A stretch of 45,109 bases of DNA from an uncultured Oscillatoriales cyanobacterium (GCA_903893625.1 CAITND010000197.1:1-45109), one strand, 5' to 3'; counted from the first letter of the stretch, positions 8,054-16,698 are shown. Program-made: numbers and translations. Notes: generated by a model not told the origin, from the letters alone.

Positions 8054-8695
8054 ATGAACTTAACATCAAGACGTTGGTTTCAGAAAGTTCGTAACCCCTA
8101 TCAATTTTTCACTCAGGGTCTATCTAAATATATATCCCTTGCCTTAGCAATGGTATTGGGATTAACAATTACTTTGGGAATATTTGCTCAACCCGCACCT
8201 GCTATTGATGAGTTAAGATTGATGTATGGGCCAGCAAATATATCCTTAGCAATTGTAGATTTACAAACCTTTGCTGAAACTGGGGATCAGTCCAATCAAC
8301 TTCGTTCTTTGGTGACTTTAGCTAAACTAACTCCAGATCAGGTTCAACAATTCCGTCAAGCTCTCAATTACTCCGTCCAAATTCCGACTAATGTTGTCAA
8401 TGATCTGCTGGACTCCACTTATGGCAGATTAGTAGTAGGAGCTTTTAATCAATTTGTAGCTTCGGGAAGTACCGTTGATGTTGCAGTTGACAAGGTAATT
8501 GCTGCCTTACGCAATGTTACCCGTGATGGTGAACTCTCAATGTTAGAATTGCTTCTCAGCTACCAAGGAGTTAATGCAATTACGATTAATGTTCAAGATG
8601 TTATCAACCTCTACAATGATGTTTCTACTTTAGGGGAACAAGCGATCACTTTCTTGAAAGCTCAACCCGCAGTTCAACAGCGCCTTTGCCAATAA
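8054..8695 (+). CDS. stand-alone DUF1400-domain secreted protein
   Basis: A 213-residue protein with a long signal peptide: basic start (TSRRWFQKVRN), hydrophobic core LALAMVLGLTITLGIFA and an AQPAPA-type cleavage region near residue 52. The mature part begins IDELRLMYGPANISLAIVDL and continues with an alpha-helical region (LTPDQVQQFRQAL). This is DUF1400, which in most cyanobacterial proteins precedes an alpha/beta-hydrolase domain. Here the hydrolase is absent and the protein stops right after the domain, 26 bases before the convergent copper oxidase gene. ATG 8054 is chosen because AGGAAGG lies just upstream; a GTG at 8039 is possible. Function unknown. Confidence 0.75.
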   Translation: MNLTSRRWFQKVRNPYQFFTQGLSKYISLALAMVLGLTITLGIFAQPAPAIDELRLMYGPANISLAIVDLQTFAETGDQSNQLRSLVTLAKLTPDQVQQFRQALNYSVQIPTNVVNDLLDSTYGRLVVGAFNQFVASGSTVDVAVDKVIAALRNVTRDGELSMLELLLSYQGVNAITINVQDVINLYNDVSTLGEQAITFLKAQPAVQQRLCQ

Positions 8696-8721
8696 ATAAG
8701 TGGACAGAATTTGCCTTCGTG

Positions 8722-10209
8722 CTATTCCTGTATCTCCACCATTCCCATCATGCCTAAATCCTCGTGATCCAGAACATGACAGTGGTAGACCGTTTTACCG
8801 GGATAGTCTCGAAATGGAATCCGAATGCGGACGGTTTCGTTGGCTCGCACCCGCAGGGTATCTTCCCAGGCTCGATAGGGATCGGGTTGACCGTTGCGAC
8901 TCACGACTTGAAAGGGATTGGTGTGTAGGTGGAATGAATGTTCCATCCCGTCTGGGTCAACATTCACTAACTCCCAATCCTCAACTGTTCCCAGCTTGAC
9001 TGCTGCATCCACCCGATTCATGTCAAATACTTTGCCGTTAAACAGAAATGCCATTTGCATTCCCATTCCACTGCCCATGCCCATCGACATCGACATTTCA
9101 ATGCGACGAGTTGTAATGGGTTGTGGTAATGATTCAACAGGCAAGAGTTTCTGGGGCTGTGGCAAGGTCGTTGGGTTCGCACCTTGATAGGTCACAGTGG
9201 CGATGACTTGCGGAGCTTGAGTTGAATCTCTTGAGTTGCCGTGATACATCCCCCCCATCATTCCACCCCCCATCATCCCCATCCCACCGCGATCATAGGG
9301 TAGACTGAGTAACCGATATTGTCCTGGTGAACGGTTTCCTTGGACTAGAACCTCTGCTCGTTCTCCCGGAGAAAGCAGTAGCTCTGATAATTCCACAGGT
9401 TCTGCGATCGCGCCTCCATCAGTGGCAATCAGGAAAAAGGGATGGTTTTCCAGTTGTAATCGATAGAAGCGAGAGGTTGAAGCATTCACAATCCGCAGCC
9501 GCGACAGTCCGCCTGCTACCAGAGAGAAGCCGGGATTCACCTGCCCATTCACCGTTAGAATGTTTCCCTCTCGCCCCTGCATCAGATCTATATGTCCCGG
9601 AGTGGGAATTTGCCCATTGGCATCGAGGGCAAAGTCTTTGATAAAGAGAAACTCTTCTTTTGCTGCCTCGATTTCAGGAATTTTATCCAATTCACCTCGC
9701 ACCACGAAAATACCACCTAACCCACCAAACACCTGTTCCGCCACCAATTCATGTAAATGGGGGTGATAGTAAAAAGTCCCAGCCGGGTGATTTTGAGGCA
9801 ACGTAAATTCGTAAGTCAGCGTTTCGTTGGGAGGGACGCTGAGAAAGATATTATCTGCATTCTCCGTTGGGGGAATGTGCAAGCCATGATAGTGCAGGTT
9901 GGTTGGCTGAGAGAGTTTATTGGTGAAGCGAATTCGCACCCTATCTCCAGGCTTGGCTTCTAATCGGGGGCCGGGAATACTACCGTTATAAGTAATCAGG
10001 TGTGCCTGCTGTCTTCCCAGATTAATCAAGCTGGGGCGGGCTTCTAAGGCAACCTCTAATAATCCGTTGTTGCTAGTGGTGGACGCGATCGCTGTCCTTT
10101 GCCCGATGGGTAGTAGTAACGCAGGACTGGTTGTACAACGAGTCAATAAGACTGATCCAGCCACACCACCGCTTAACATCAAAAATTTTCGCCGATTGAT
10201 CAGATTCAT
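8722..10209 (-). CDS. multicopper oxidase, methionine-rich (CueO/laccase-like)
   Basis: A 495-residue exported three-cupredoxin oxidase. The start has NRRKFL followed by a hydrophobic stretch, a twin-arginine (Tat) type signal expected for enzymes folded with copper. All four copper motifs are present: HYHGLH (106-111), YHPHLH (148-153), HSFHLH (424-429) and HCHVLDHEDLGMM (476-488), the last with the type-1 Cys and Met. Two methionine-rich stretches (310-321 and 372-386) resemble those of cuprous oxidases that detoxify Cu(I). ATG 10209 has AGGGAAAG just upstream; a GTG at 10227 is the alternative. The gene is visibly richer in G and C than its neighbours, which suggests acquisition by transfer. 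A copper-defence role is inferred. Confidence 0.92.
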   Translation of the reverse strand: MNLINRRKFLMLSGGVAGSVLLTRCTTSPALLLPIGQRTAIASTTSNNGLLEVALEARPSLINLGRQQAHLITYNGSIPGPRLEAKPGDRVRIRFTNKLSQPTNLHYHGLHIPPTENADNIFLSVPPNETLTYEFTLPQNHPAGTFYYHPHLHELVAEQVFGGLGGIFVVRGELDKIPEIEAAKEEFLFIKDFALDANGQIPTPGHIDLMQGREGNILTVNGQVNPGFSLVAGGLSRLRIVNASTSRFYRLQLENHPFFLIATDGGAIAEPVELSELLLSPGERAEVLVQGNRSPGQYRLLSLPYDRGGMGMMGGGMMGGMYHGNSRDSTQAPQVIATVTYQGANPTTLPQPQKLLPVESLPQPITTRRIEMSMSMGMGSGMGMQMAFLFNGKVFDMNRVDAAVKLGTVEDWELVNVDPDGMEHSFHLHTNPFQVVSRNGQPDPYRAWEDTLRVRANETVRIRIPFRDYPGKTVYHCHVLDHEDLGMMGMVEIQE

Positions 10210-10323
10210 AACTTTCCCTGCAATCACTTAATAAAAGAGCGATCACAATTTTTACTAACGTTGTTTTGTCTTCATGCTAAGACGGAAAAATGAAACCAGG
10301 ATGAAATGTTACCATGACCCTGC

Positions 10324-10785
10324 TCAATTTTTAATTTGTTCCGCCAGTTGTTTTAAACGTCTTAATTGAGCTTCCATATCTGCTTTAGTAACATTAGCAG
10401 CAAAGAGATTAAACCCGAATTCAATCAAAGGATTAGGAATTTCAAATTCAAAGCGATTTAATAGATAAGTTCCTTGGGGTTCAGGTATACATTCCCAACG
10501 ATCGCATCCTTTAAAATACCCTTCAAATCCCCAAACAATTAACCCCGGTTCCCTTTCTAAAACCACTGTTTTTAATGTCGGTTGGAATAAGGGAAGTTTA
10601 ATCACAAATCGACAACGACCGCCCACATTGGTATCCCACACTTCAATGGGTTCACAGCGTAACATCGGGTTCAACCATTGGTGCATCAGTTGCAAATCCG
10701 TGAAACAGCGTTCTACAACCGTTGCACTGGCCCGAATTAAAATCGATTGTTCAAAAACTTGACGAGATGGCATCATAACCTTCAA
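10324..10785 (-). CDS. SRPBCC (START-like) family protein
   Basis: A 153-residue single-domain protein. It starts with FEQSILIRASATVVERCFTD, then LMHQWLNPML, the usual opening strand and helix of the polyketide-cyclase/SRPBCC fold. Repeated beta strands follow (GGRCRFVIKL, LIVWGFEGYF, GTYLLNRFEFE) and a long C-terminal helix (DMEAQLRRLKQLAEQI) that closes the ligand cavity. Members bind lipids, pigments or other hydrophobic ligands; the ligand here cannot be predicted. It is separated from the copper oxidase by about 100 bases and probably has its own promoter. Confidence 0.82.
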   Translation of the reverse strand: MKVMMPSRQVFEQSILIRASATVVERCFTDLQLMHQWLNPMLRCEPIEVWDTNVGGRCRFVIKLPLFQPTLKTVVLEREPGLIVWGFEGYFKGCDRWECIPEPQGTYLLNRFEFEIPNPLIEFGFNLFAANVTKADMEAQLRRLKQLAEQIKN

Positions 10786-10983
10786 GCTATAGGCAGATTT
10801 CTTTCATGTTAAACGTGACACTGCCCCGCTATTAACGAGGGAATTATCGAAAAACCCAAAACAACGGTCAGTTTTAGCGTTGTTTTCCACCATTTTAACC
10901 AGACTTGAGATGCACTCTCGTTAACACAGGAGAGCCGGAACTTTGATCAAACGGTTGATTTTCCCGTTAGACCCAGACCTCAA

Positions 10984-11015
10984 CTTTAGGGGTTAACTGT
11001 GTTTAAACCCTAAAG
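10984..11015. promoter_or_regulatory. strong inverted repeat in the leader of the MscS-like gene
   Basis: CTTTAGGG (10984-10991) pairs with CCCTAAAG (11008-11015). After one mismatch, TTAA pairs with TTAA, giving 12 pairs around the loop CTGTGT. It lies 68 bases before the ATG at 11083 and has no T run, so it is more like an operator or mRNA structure than a terminator. The rest of the gap 10786-11082 shows nothing else I can name. Confidence 0.45.
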
Positions 11016-11082
11016 AAAAGCTGGGAGAATTCCAACCTTGCCAACGTTTCGACATTGAGTAAGTCACTCTTTACGATCAATT

Positions 11083-12744
11083 ATGAATGCAACCTATCAT
11101 CCAATAGCAGTATGGGGAAAGGAATTATCTTCCTTATCCCATCTTTATTTAGCTCAGGATAACCCCCTAGCCGTCCCCCTTGACCTCAATAATCTCAAAT
11201 TAGGTCAAACATCCGTTGTGGATATTGCGCTGGCTTGTGTAATTTTACTCCTGGGCTACCTGGTCGCTTTATTTGCTCAATCTTTAGTTAAAAGCCTGTT
11301 TAAAAAGACAGACTTAGATAACCGCATCGCCAGTTGGGTTTCGGGTTCAACCGCACCCGAAGATAAACTTCCGGTGGAAGATTGGGCGGGAACCGTAATC
11401 TTCTGGATTATTTTTATCTTTGCGATTGTTGCCTTTTTGGATAAGCTTCAGCTTACCGCAGCATCGACACCCCTAACGGGTTTACTCAACCAAGTCACGA
11501 ACTATTTACCCCGAATGTTTGGGGCGACAATTTTAATTGTCGTGGCTTGGATTTTAGCGACCATTGCCAGAACTTTATTAATTCGAGTGTTCCGAGCCTT
11601 TCGTCTCGATGAACGCTTAAATCAACAAGTTAATGATGTCCCTTCAGAGCAATTTTCCCTGAGTGAAACCTTAGGAAATGCCCTGTATTGGTTCATCATT
11701 CTGTTATTTTTACCTGCCATTCTCAGCACGCTTCAATTGCAAGGATTATTAGAGCCAGTCCAACAAATGCTCTATCAAATCCTTTCAATTCTCCCGAATA
11801 TTGTCGCGGCCTTAGTAATAGCAGGTGCAGGTTGGCTTGTGGCTCAAGTGGTGAGTCGAATTGTGACTAATCTTTTGGCGGCAGTCGGAATTGATCAATT
11901 TGGCAGTCGTTTAGGCTTAAATCAACTCACAGGAAATCAAAGATTATCTTCCATTATTGGGTTGATTGTTTACATTTTGATTCTGATTCCGACGGCAATT
12001 TCTGCCTTGGAAACCCTGAAAGTTAAAGCCATCTCCGAGCCAGCCGTTTTAATGCTGACGGAGATTTTCAACGCATTACCCCAAATCTTTTTAGCAATAT
12101 TAGTTTTAATTGTTGCTTATTTGATTGGGCGTTTTGTGGCGAATTTAGTCACGAATATTCTCACCAGTATTGGGTTTAATCAGGTGTTTCGCTGGTTAGG
12201 ACTTCATGTTCCAACTGTCCCAACCGTTCAAGAACCTCTGGACACAGAAGCAACCATTTCCACAGAACCGATTATCACCCCGACTGTTCCCCCCTTACCC
12301 CAACGCACGCCTTCGGAAATTATCGGGATTATTGTGTTAGTGGGAATCATGTTGTTTGCCTCCGTCACTGCAACAGATATATTGGGGTTAACAGCTTTAA
12401 CTGTAATTCTCAATCAACTGATTGTGATGGCGGGTAAAGTGTTGATTGGGATTCTTGTGTTTGCTGTTGGGTTATATTTTGCTAATTTAGCCCATGATTT
12501 AATCGTCAGTTCTGGAACTCGTCAATCGAATTTCTTAGGACAAACGGCTCGAATTGCGATTATTATCTTTGTCGGTGCAATGGCTTTACAACAAATGGGA
12601 ATTGCCAGCGATATTGTCAATTTAGCCTTTGGTTTGTTGTTAGGCGCAATTGCTGTGGCGATCGCTATTGCTTTCGGTTTAGGTGGACGAGATGTTGCAG
12701 GGGAACAACTTCGCAATTTCCTATCCAAATTCCGAAATGAATAG
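11083..12744 (+). CDS. conserved-TM-helix (mechanosensitive-channel-like) membrane protein
   Basis: A 553-residue inner-membrane protein made of repeated units of the 'conserved TM helix' family. Each unit has a helix pair ending in an amphipathic segment: DIALACVILLLGYLVALFAQ near 46, then LPRMFGATILIVVAWILATI, LPNIVAALVIAGAGWLVAQV and LPQIFLAILVLIVAYLIGRF. They are spaced about 95 residues apart. Several units are followed by a short motif of the DxRLGL kind (FGSRLGL). The C-terminus GLLLGAIAVAIAIAFGLGGR is typical of this family. The beta domain of true MscS is missing, so conduction is unproven. A role in envelope tension or osmotic response is inferred from the family. Probably monocistronic; a terminator follows. 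Confidence 0.82.
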   Translation: MNATYHPIAVWGKELSSLSHLYLAQDNPLAVPLDLNNLKLGQTSVVDIALACVILLLGYLVALFAQSLVKSLFKKTDLDNRIASWVSGSTAPEDKLPVEDWAGTVIFWIIFIFAIVAFLDKLQLTAASTPLTGLLNQVTNYLPRMFGATILIVVAWILATIARTLLIRVFRAFRLDERLNQQVNDVPSEQFSLSETLGNALYWFIILLFLPAILSTLQLQGLLEPVQQMLYQILSILPNIVAALVIAGAGWLVAQVVSRIVTNLLAAVGIDQFGSRLGLNQLTGNQRLSSIIGLIVYILILIPTAISALETLKVKAISEPAVLMLTEIFNALPQIFLAILVLIVAYLIGRFVANLVTNILTSIGFNQVFRWLGLHVPTVPTVQEPLDTEATISTEPIITPTVPPLPQRTPSEIIGIIVLVGIMLFASVTATDILGLTALTVILNQLIVMAGKVLIGILVFAVGLYFANLAHDLIVSSGTRQSNFLGQTARIAIIIFVGAMALQQMGIASDIVNLAFGLLLGAIAVAIAIAFGLGGRDVAGEQLRNFLSKFRNE

Positions 12745-12817
12745 TCAGGTGTGGGACGGGTTTTTAACAGTGATCTGTGAGCAACAGAACTTCTGATCAA
12801 ATCCGTCCCTACAGATC

Positions 12818-12886
12818 AACCGGGTTTCTGAACCACCAAATCAAGATTTCATTCCCTAAAATAATAGCCAGAAACCCGGTTTTTTG
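12818..12886 (+). terminator. terminator-like long hairpin with T run
   Basis: AACCGGGTTTCTG (12818-12830) is exactly complementary to CAGAAACCCGGTT (12869-12881), and a run of T follows. The loop is 38 bases, long for a terminator. GAAACCCGGTTTTTT-type hairpins recur after genes in related cyanobacteria and in this window at 3169. Confidence 0.7.
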
Positions 12887-13005
12887 ATTCCTGTACCCTA
12901 AGTTTTGAACAACCCAATAAATTAATTTTGATCCCGAATTGTAGCTAACCCTGTTGTAGTTAATCAGTGCATTAGTACAAGAATGACACATAGGGAAGCA
13001 CTACC

Positions 13006-13290
13006 ATGTCTAATAAAGACAATATCACGGATCAAATTACCTGCAACAGTATTAAACTGCATGGCCCACTACAGGGGAAAAAGATAGAAGTTAAAGTGGA
13101 TGTTAAATCGGTTGAAGAGGATAAAAAACCTAAACCCGTGAAAAATTCCGATTGGGAAACACTAGGATTTTTATTTCTGATTCTCTTTTTCTTCATTGCG
13201 CTCATTGGAAATTCTGCCGGGTCAGGTTCATCTTCAATTCCCGGATTACAGCAAGATGCCTTTGTTGAGAATTCAGATGATCGATTTTAA
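13006..13290 (+). CDS. small single-pass membrane protein, unknown
   Basis: A 94-residue protein. Residues 1-48 are hydrophilic and lysine-rich (KIEVKVDVKSVEEDKKPKPV). One transmembrane helix follows (TLGFLFLILFFFIALIG, about 52-68), then a short Ser/Gly-rich and acidic tail. The start ATG at 13006 is preceded by AGGGAAG. I recognise no family. The stop overlaps the end of the convergent YdcF-type gene by 4 bases. Confidence 0.65.
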   Translation: MSNKDNITDQITCNSIKLHGPLQGKKIEVKVDVKSVEEDKKPKPVKNSDWETLGFLFLILFFFIALIGNSAGSGSSSIPGLQQDAFVENSDDRF

Positions 13291-14273
13291 ATACTCGGTG
13301 CTAACCAACCTCGGATAAAATAATAGAAGGTTAAGAAATATTCATCTAAAACTCTAGTCGTAAGTAATAAGGCTTCTGCGCTGGGGGCGAAATCTGCCCC
13401 GGTAATATGACGAATATTGTCTTTCTGATGAATAAAGGTATAAAAATTAGTTGGGGCGGGAATTACCTTAAACCCTACTCTGGAAAAAGTTAAACTCGCC
13501 CGACGCATTTCTAAGGCAGAAGTAACCAGAATAATCGTTCGACCTAAATGATGTCTCTGCATAATCCGATAAATTTCTACTGCATTATTATAAGTCGTTC
13601 CTCCATGAGATTCGATCAAAATTCGTTCTGGGGGAATTCCCATATAAATTAAGAGTTTTTTGACATCATTGGCTTCAATGATAGGATTGACTAACTCGTG
13701 GCGAGGCCCAGCACTAACAATAATAAACGGCCCTCGATCTTCTCGAAACAGTTGGGCTGTATAGGGAATGCGATCGCCTGTATTTGTTAATTGAATCTGT
13801 TTGCGATAGGATAATTTAGGTTCTGTGGTTCCCTGTCCTAATAATACAATTGCACCCGCCCGTTCTCCACAACATAAATCTGTTTGTACGGTTTTTAAGG
13901 CAACTTTTTCCACCTGTTGCGCCAGCCAATTCGCAAAGACAGGGGTACTTGCTACAATTAAAATTAATAAAGCCACTAAAATTAATGTCGGCCCCGGTTT
14001 GTCAATTTTACCATTTTTAATAAAGATGCAAGCAATTAATAAAAGTAAAATCGATAACCCCAGGGGTCTAAAAAGAATGGATAAAATTCCCAGTACCACT
14101 AACCCCACTTGACTATCAGGCGAAATTAAGGCAGTAATAATTAAAACTAAAATCAGGATGAATAATAACCGATTTATTAAGCTATTATCCTTACCCCCCA
14201 AAATTTGCCAGACTTTAAAGGCAATAGCAGCTATCAGTAACAGAAACAGAATTCGAGTTAGGATAATAAACAT
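13287..14273 (-). CDS. YdcF/SanA-type (DUF218) membrane protein
   Basis: A 328-residue protein. Residues 1-120 hold four or five transmembrane helices. The C-terminal DUF218 domain (about 138-320) has GAIVLLGQG, FIIVSAGP, EANDVKKLLIYMGIPPERIL, ESHGGTTYNNAVE and VTSALEMRRA, the usual order for YdcF/SanA. The family is linked to envelope integrity and vancomycin sensitivity in enterobacteria, without a proven reaction. It follows the polyphosphate kinase-like gene in the same direction across 74 bases that contain a GC-rich hairpin. Confidence 0.88.
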   Translation of the reverse strand: MFIILTRILFLLLIAAIAFKVWQILGGKDNSLINRLLFILILVLIITALISPDSQVGLVVLGILSILFRPLGLSILLLLIACIFIKNGKIDKPGPTLILVALLILIVASTPVFANWLAQQVEKVALKTVQTDLCCGERAGAIVLLGQGTTEPKLSYRKQIQLTNTGDRIPYTAQLFREDRGPFIIVSAGPRHELVNPIIEANDVKKLLIYMGIPPERILIESHGGTTYNNAVEIYRIMQRHHLGRTIILVTSALEMRRASLTFSRVGFKVIPAPTNFYTFIHQKDNIRHITGADFAPSAEALLLTTRVLDEYFLTFYYFIRGWLAPSI

Positions 14274-14296
14274 GGAGTTAGAGGAATTTTTCTCAT

Positions 14297-14322
14297 CCTC
14301 CCTCGTCGTTTGACGGGGGAGG
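14297..14322. terminator. GC-rich hairpin between pap and the YdcF-type gene
   Basis: CCTCCCTCGTC (14297-14307) pairs over its full length with GACGGGGGAGG (14312-14322), one G-U pair, around the loop GTTT. It lies just upstream of the ATG at 14273 of the leftward gene. There is no T run on either strand, so attenuation or processing is as likely as termination. Confidence 0.4.
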
Positions 14323-14347
14323 GGAGTATCAACAATTAGGTCAAAAA

Positions 14348-15940
14348 TTAGCGATGTTTTAAATGATGGCGAATCGCCTCAACAACGGTTTCAACGACTT
14401 TAACACGGGCATAATATTTATCATTAGCGGCTACTAATGTCCAAGGAGCACTGGGGGTATGGGTGCGTTGAATCATTTGATTAGATGCCACTTCATACAA
14501 CGGCCATTTTTCTCGGTTGCGCCAATCTTCTTCCGTGAGTTTATGTAATTTATAGGGGTTATCTTGCCGTTCCTGAAAGCGTTTCAACTGTTCTTCTTGA
14601 TCAATATGTAACCAAAATTTTACTAACACATAGCCAGCGCTGGTTAACTGTTCCTCAAATTCATTAATTTCTTGATAAGCTCGTCGCCATTCTAATTCGG
14701 TCGCAAACCCTTCAACTCGTTCGACTAAAACCCGACCATACCAACTGCGGTCAAATACTCCCAATTTACCCGCCGGAGGCAACCGTCGCCAAAACCGCCA
14801 TAAATAATGATGGGCTTTTTCTTCATCTGTAGGTGCAGCAAAGGTGTTTACTTCATAACTCCGGGGATCTAAAATATCCGTTAACCGCTTAATTGCTCCC
14901 CCCTTCCCCGCCGCATCCCAGCCTTCAAATAGAGCTAAAACAGGAATCTGTTGTTGATAGAGGGTTTGTTGCAGTTGACCTAAATTCGCTTGTTGATGAC
15001 GTAACTGTATTTTATAGTCATCGGGTGCGAAGGCAGCTTTGAGATTAACCGCAGCTAGGGGGTTCGGTTCTGTGGGTTGCAAATGCTCTTGAGGCGTTGT
15101 AAAGACGGGGGGTAACTGAATCTGCAAACAGTCTAAGGCTTCTTTAATCGATGCTACCATTGTTGATAATACCTTAACCCTGGCCCAGCGTTTACAATCT
15201 CCCTCCACCAATGTCCAGGGGGCTGAACCTGTCCCGGTATGAATCACCATTTCTTCAGCTAAGGTACAATAGGTATCATAATTTTTGGCCTGTTTCCAAT
15301 CTTCAGGACGCACCCGCCAAGCTTCTAACTCATCTTCTGAAGATTTTTTCAGCCGTTGTTTAAGTTCTTTTTTACTCAAATGTATCCAAAATTTTGCCAT
15401 CGCCACCCCATCGTCCACCAGTTGGCGTTCAAAGGCGTTAATTTGTCGCATCGCCATAGGGATTTCAGCTTCTGAAACTCGCCCAAACAAACGCTCTTCT
15501 AAAACATGGGTATACCAACTATGGTAAAAAATGCCAATACTGCCTTGGGGGGGTAATTTCTGCCAAAACCGTCGCAGAAAGGGATAGCGGGATTCTTCAT
15601 TCGTGGGGGGCCAAATTGGATGAACGGCAAACCCCCTCGGGTCCATATATCCCACCATTTTTTTGACCAGTCCGCCTTTTCCCGCCGCAGCCCACCCTTC
15701 TAAGACAATAATAATCGGTAATTTTTTATCTCGGCAGGTCTGTTGAAGCGATCGCAACTCCTTCATTAAGGCTTCTATCTGGGTTTTGTAGCTTTCTTTA
15801 TCCAGCGATAATGTCAGGTCAAGGGTATCTAGCATCGATTGTCGCTTCCTCATTAAGTCCTTGTTAGGTATTTTAATTCTTTCTACTGGAATACCTTGCA
15901 AACTTAAATAACTTTTTAACTTCTGTTTGTTCGGGATCAA
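14348..15940 (-). CDS. pap: polyphosphate:AMP phosphotransferase, two PPK2 domains
   Basis: A 530-residue fusion of two PPK2 units, the class II arrangement that uses polyphosphate to turn AMP into ADP. Domain 1 (about 50-275) has the P-loop EGWAAAGKGG (81-90) and FYHSWYTHV. Domain 2 (about 305-530) has EGWDAAGKGG (339-348) and FDRSWYGRV. The acidic residues that bind metal and nucleotide, D342 and D397 in domain 2, are replaced in domain 1 by A84 and H140. As in other double-domain enzymes, only the C-terminal half should be catalytic. It is cytoplasmic, linking energy stored in polyphosphate to adenylate balance. It is divergent from the PAP2 gene. Confidence 0.93.
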   Translation of the reverse strand: MIPNKQKLKSYLSLQGIPVERIKIPNKDLMRKRQSMLDTLDLTLSLDKESYKTQIEALMKELRSLQQTCRDKKLPIIIVLEGWAAAGKGGLVKKMVGYMDPRGFAVHPIWPPTNEESRYPFLRRFWQKLPPQGSIGIFYHSWYTHVLEERLFGRVSEAEIPMAMRQINAFERQLVDDGVAMAKFWIHLSKKELKQRLKKSSEDELEAWRVRPEDWKQAKNYDTYCTLAEEMVIHTGTGSAPWTLVEGDCKRWARVKVLSTMVASIKEALDCLQIQLPPVFTTPQEHLQPTEPNPLAAVNLKAAFAPDDYKIQLRHQQANLGQLQQTLYQQQIPVLALFEGWDAAGKGGAIKRLTDILDPRSYEVNTFAAPTDEEKAHHYLWRFWRRLPPAGKLGVFDRSWYGRVLVERVEGFATELEWRRAYQEINEFEEQLTSAGYVLVKFWLHIDQEEQLKRFQERQDNPYKLHKLTEEDWRNREKWPLYEVASNQMIQRTHTPSAPWTLVAANDKYYARVKVVETVVEAIRHHLKHR

Positions 15941-15960
15941 CCTGGATTCTCAACTTATTG

Positions 15961-15966
15961 TATAAT
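15961..15966 (+). promoter_or_regulatory. -10 element for the PAP2-GT39 operon
   Basis: A perfect TATAAT lies 41 bases before the ATG at 16007. No good -35 is seen at the usual distance. It sits in the 66-base gap between the divergent pap and PAP2 genes. Confidence 0.45.
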
Positions 15967-16006
15967 AAAAACTCCATCAATTGCGAATCTGTAAACGTCA
16001 AAGATA

Positions 16007-16678
16007 ATGCGTTTAACTTTAAATCATCACTTTATTTCGTTAAAAAAGGCAATTCCCAAACAGCAAATTTTGATTTGTCTAGGAATTTTGGTTCCGTTAA
16101 TTTTACTCTCAATTCGGGTATATCTTAAAGATGATTTATTATTAGATCAAATTTTAATTCAAGTTCCCCATCAAATTTTTCCCTCAAGTTGGGATGATTA
16201 TTTTCGCTTTTTCTATTTATTAACGGGGGTAAAAGGAACGGCGGTTATTATCGCCTTAACCTTGGGTTTTTTAGTTTGGAAACGCTACTGGATAGAAGCT
16301 AAAGTTTTAGCTTTTTCTACCTTGGGAATTTTGATTTTAGTTGATAGAATTCTCAAACCCATGATTGATCGCAGTCGTCCCTTAGATCGGCTCGTAAAAT
16401 CCGTAGGTAGAAGTTTTCCGAGTGGTCATGCGACGGGAAATATTTTGTTCTATTTTTTTATGGCTTATCTTCTCGCAGAACGTTATCCAAAATCCACTCC
16501 CTATATTTATGGATTCGCTACAATCTGGTTAATAATTATTGGGTTTAGTAGCGTTTATTTAAGATGTCATTGGCCGAGTGATATCCTAGCAGGTTATGGT
16601 TTAGGCTATATCTGTTTAACGATTAGCTTGGCGTGGTTAAAAATTTCTCGTGAACATCAGAAGGTTAAGGAACAGTGA
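16007..16678 (+). CDS. PAP2-superfamily membrane phosphatase
   Basis: A 223-residue integral membrane protein with about six helices and the three-part acid-phosphatase signature: KPMIDRSRP (117-125), FPSGHAT (137-143) and SVYLRCHWPSD (182-192). H141, H188 and D192, the nucleophile and charge-relay residues, are present. The arginine that normally follows the serine of motif 3 appears as S182. Such enzymes remove phosphate from lipid phosphates or polyprenyl diphosphate at the outer face of the membrane. The stop overlaps the next start by GTGA, so it is translationally coupled to a GT39 enzyme that probably uses a polyprenyl-phosphate sugar. Carrier recycling is therefore plausible. Confidence 0.88.
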   Translation: MRLTLNHHFISLKKAIPKQQILICLGILVPLILLSIRVYLKDDLLLDQILIQVPHQIFPSSWDDYFRFFYLLTGVKGTAVIIALTLGFLVWKRYWIEAKVLAFSTLGILILVDRILKPMIDRSRPLDRLVKSVGRSFPSGHATGNILFYFFMAYLLAERYPKSTPYIYGFATIWLIIIGFSSVYLRCHWPSDILAGYGLGYICLTISLAWLKISREHQKVKEQ

Positions 16679-16698
16679 ACAGTCAACAGCCAACAGTC
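16671..16698. repeat. heptamer repeat spanning a start codon
   Basis: Four tandem 7-mers, AACAGTG, AACAGTC, AACAGCC and AACAGTC, run across the PAP2 stop and the first codons of the GT39 gene. They encode the N-terminal NSQQPTVN of that protein. Confidence 0.75.

Noticed and set aside
8918-9963. Several plus-strand open frames of 68-104 codons antisense to the copper oxidase
   Set aside because: They are mirror frames of a high-GC gene with all copper motifs; their own translations show no family features.
10138-10209. Lipoprotein signal (LLTRC) at the copper oxidase N-terminus
   Set aside because: Arg before the Cys does not fit a lipobox; the twin-arginine NRRKFL explains the signal better.
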